Position numbers and translations under genes: made by a program. The notes under the pieces were generated by a model. The model saw only the letters and a list, made by a program, of their open reading frames with translations, was not told the DNA's origin and ran no database searches. Below, piece by piece: positions 5,784-5,983 of a stretch of DNA of 5,983 bases (position 1 is the stretch's first letter; every line of letters starts with the position of its first letter). This stretch comes from an uncultured Oscillospiraceae bacterium (GTDB lineage: Bacteria; Bacillota; Clostridia; Oscillospirales; Oscillospiraceae): NCBI GenBank assembly GCA_934572465.1, contig CAKTLG010000058.1, forward strand, positions 1 to 5,983, in the 5' to 3' direction.

Positions 5784-5983
5784 ATGAACAAGTATCTGGA
5801 CGTCGCCCCCGAGGTCGCCGAGGCGCTCAAGGCCGGCAAGCCCGTCGTGGCGCTCGAATCCACCATCATTTCCCACGGTATGCCCTACCCGCAGAACGTG
5901 GAGACCGCGCTCAAGGTCGAGCAGATCATCCGCGACGCGGGCGCCGTGCCCGCGACCATCGCCATCATCGGCGGCCGCCTGAA
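5784..5983 (+). CDS. psuG: pseudouridine-5'-phosphate glycosidase, N-terminal part
   Basis: The first 66 codons of a gene cut by the window edge. The family cleaves pseudouridine 5'-phosphate reversibly to uracil and ribose 5-phosphate in pseudouridine catabolism, usually with the kinase PsuK; whether psuK is adjacent cannot be seen. [20 protein letters not shown] (21-40) and [14 protein letters not shown] (53-66) are near-diagnostic for the family. Glu25 in VALEST corresponds to the catalytic Glu31 of E. coli PsuG. The start is fixed by AGGAGG (5768-5773), 10 nt before ATG. It is transcribed divergently from asnS by its own promoter, with a possible operator at the start site. The C-terminal half, including the catalytic lysine, lies beyond the window. 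Confidence 0.95.
   Translation, partial: MNKYLDVAPEVAEALKAGKPVVALESTIISHGMPYPQNVETALKVEQIIRDAGAVPATIAIIGGRL

Overview
The window looks like chromosomal DNA of a GC-rich Gram-positive of the Clostridia, probably an Oscillospiraceae/Ruminococcaceae-type gut anaerobe. The evidence is strong AGGAGG-type ribosome binding sites, SigA-like TTGACA/TATAAT promoters, Sec/SPII lipoproteins, hairpin-plus-U-tract terminators and GC-rich coding sequence. The taxonomic placement is inference from style only.

Layout. Bases 1-233 hold a compact AT-richer locus. It has two predicted convergent short transcripts, a shared bidirectional hairpin and a 25-codon ORF on the minus strand. Bases 269-2030 are a plus-strand transcription unit: a promoter, a polysaccharide-deacetylase (CE4/NodB-like) lipoprotein, and cytidine deaminase (cdd). 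A bidirectional terminator (2033-2068) separates this unit from a convergent minus-strand DUF4097-type (adhesin-like repeat) lipoprotein (2079-3494), which has an ECF-sigma-like promoter. Bases 3572-3875 hold a second small convergent-transcript locus with a 31-codon hydrophobic ORF. Its two predicted transcripts begin with the same sequence box as those of the first locus. Bases about 3880-4150 have no convincing gene and contain a nested inverted-repeat element. Asparaginyl-tRNA synthetase (asnS, minus) follows, and then the divergent start of pseudouridine-5'-phosphate glycosidase (psuG, plus), which runs off the window. Back-to-back promoters separate asnS and psuG.

How they fit together. 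cdd and psuG are both pyrimidine-nucleoside salvage or catabolism genes, and asnS is housekeeping. The two lipoproteins point to cell-envelope work: glycan de-N-acylation, and an envelope-stress-type surface protein. The most interesting content is the pair of small loci at about 1-233 and 3572-3875. Each has the architecture of a type I toxin-antitoxin locus of the par/Fst kind: a tiny ORF with its own promoter, a convergent antisense-like transcript, a central hairpin, and short repeats that could pair with the toxin translation signals. The two peptides are unrelated in sequence, but the RNA 5' ends share a conserved box beginning near +1. This is a prediction from sequence; neither peptide is recognised as a named family.
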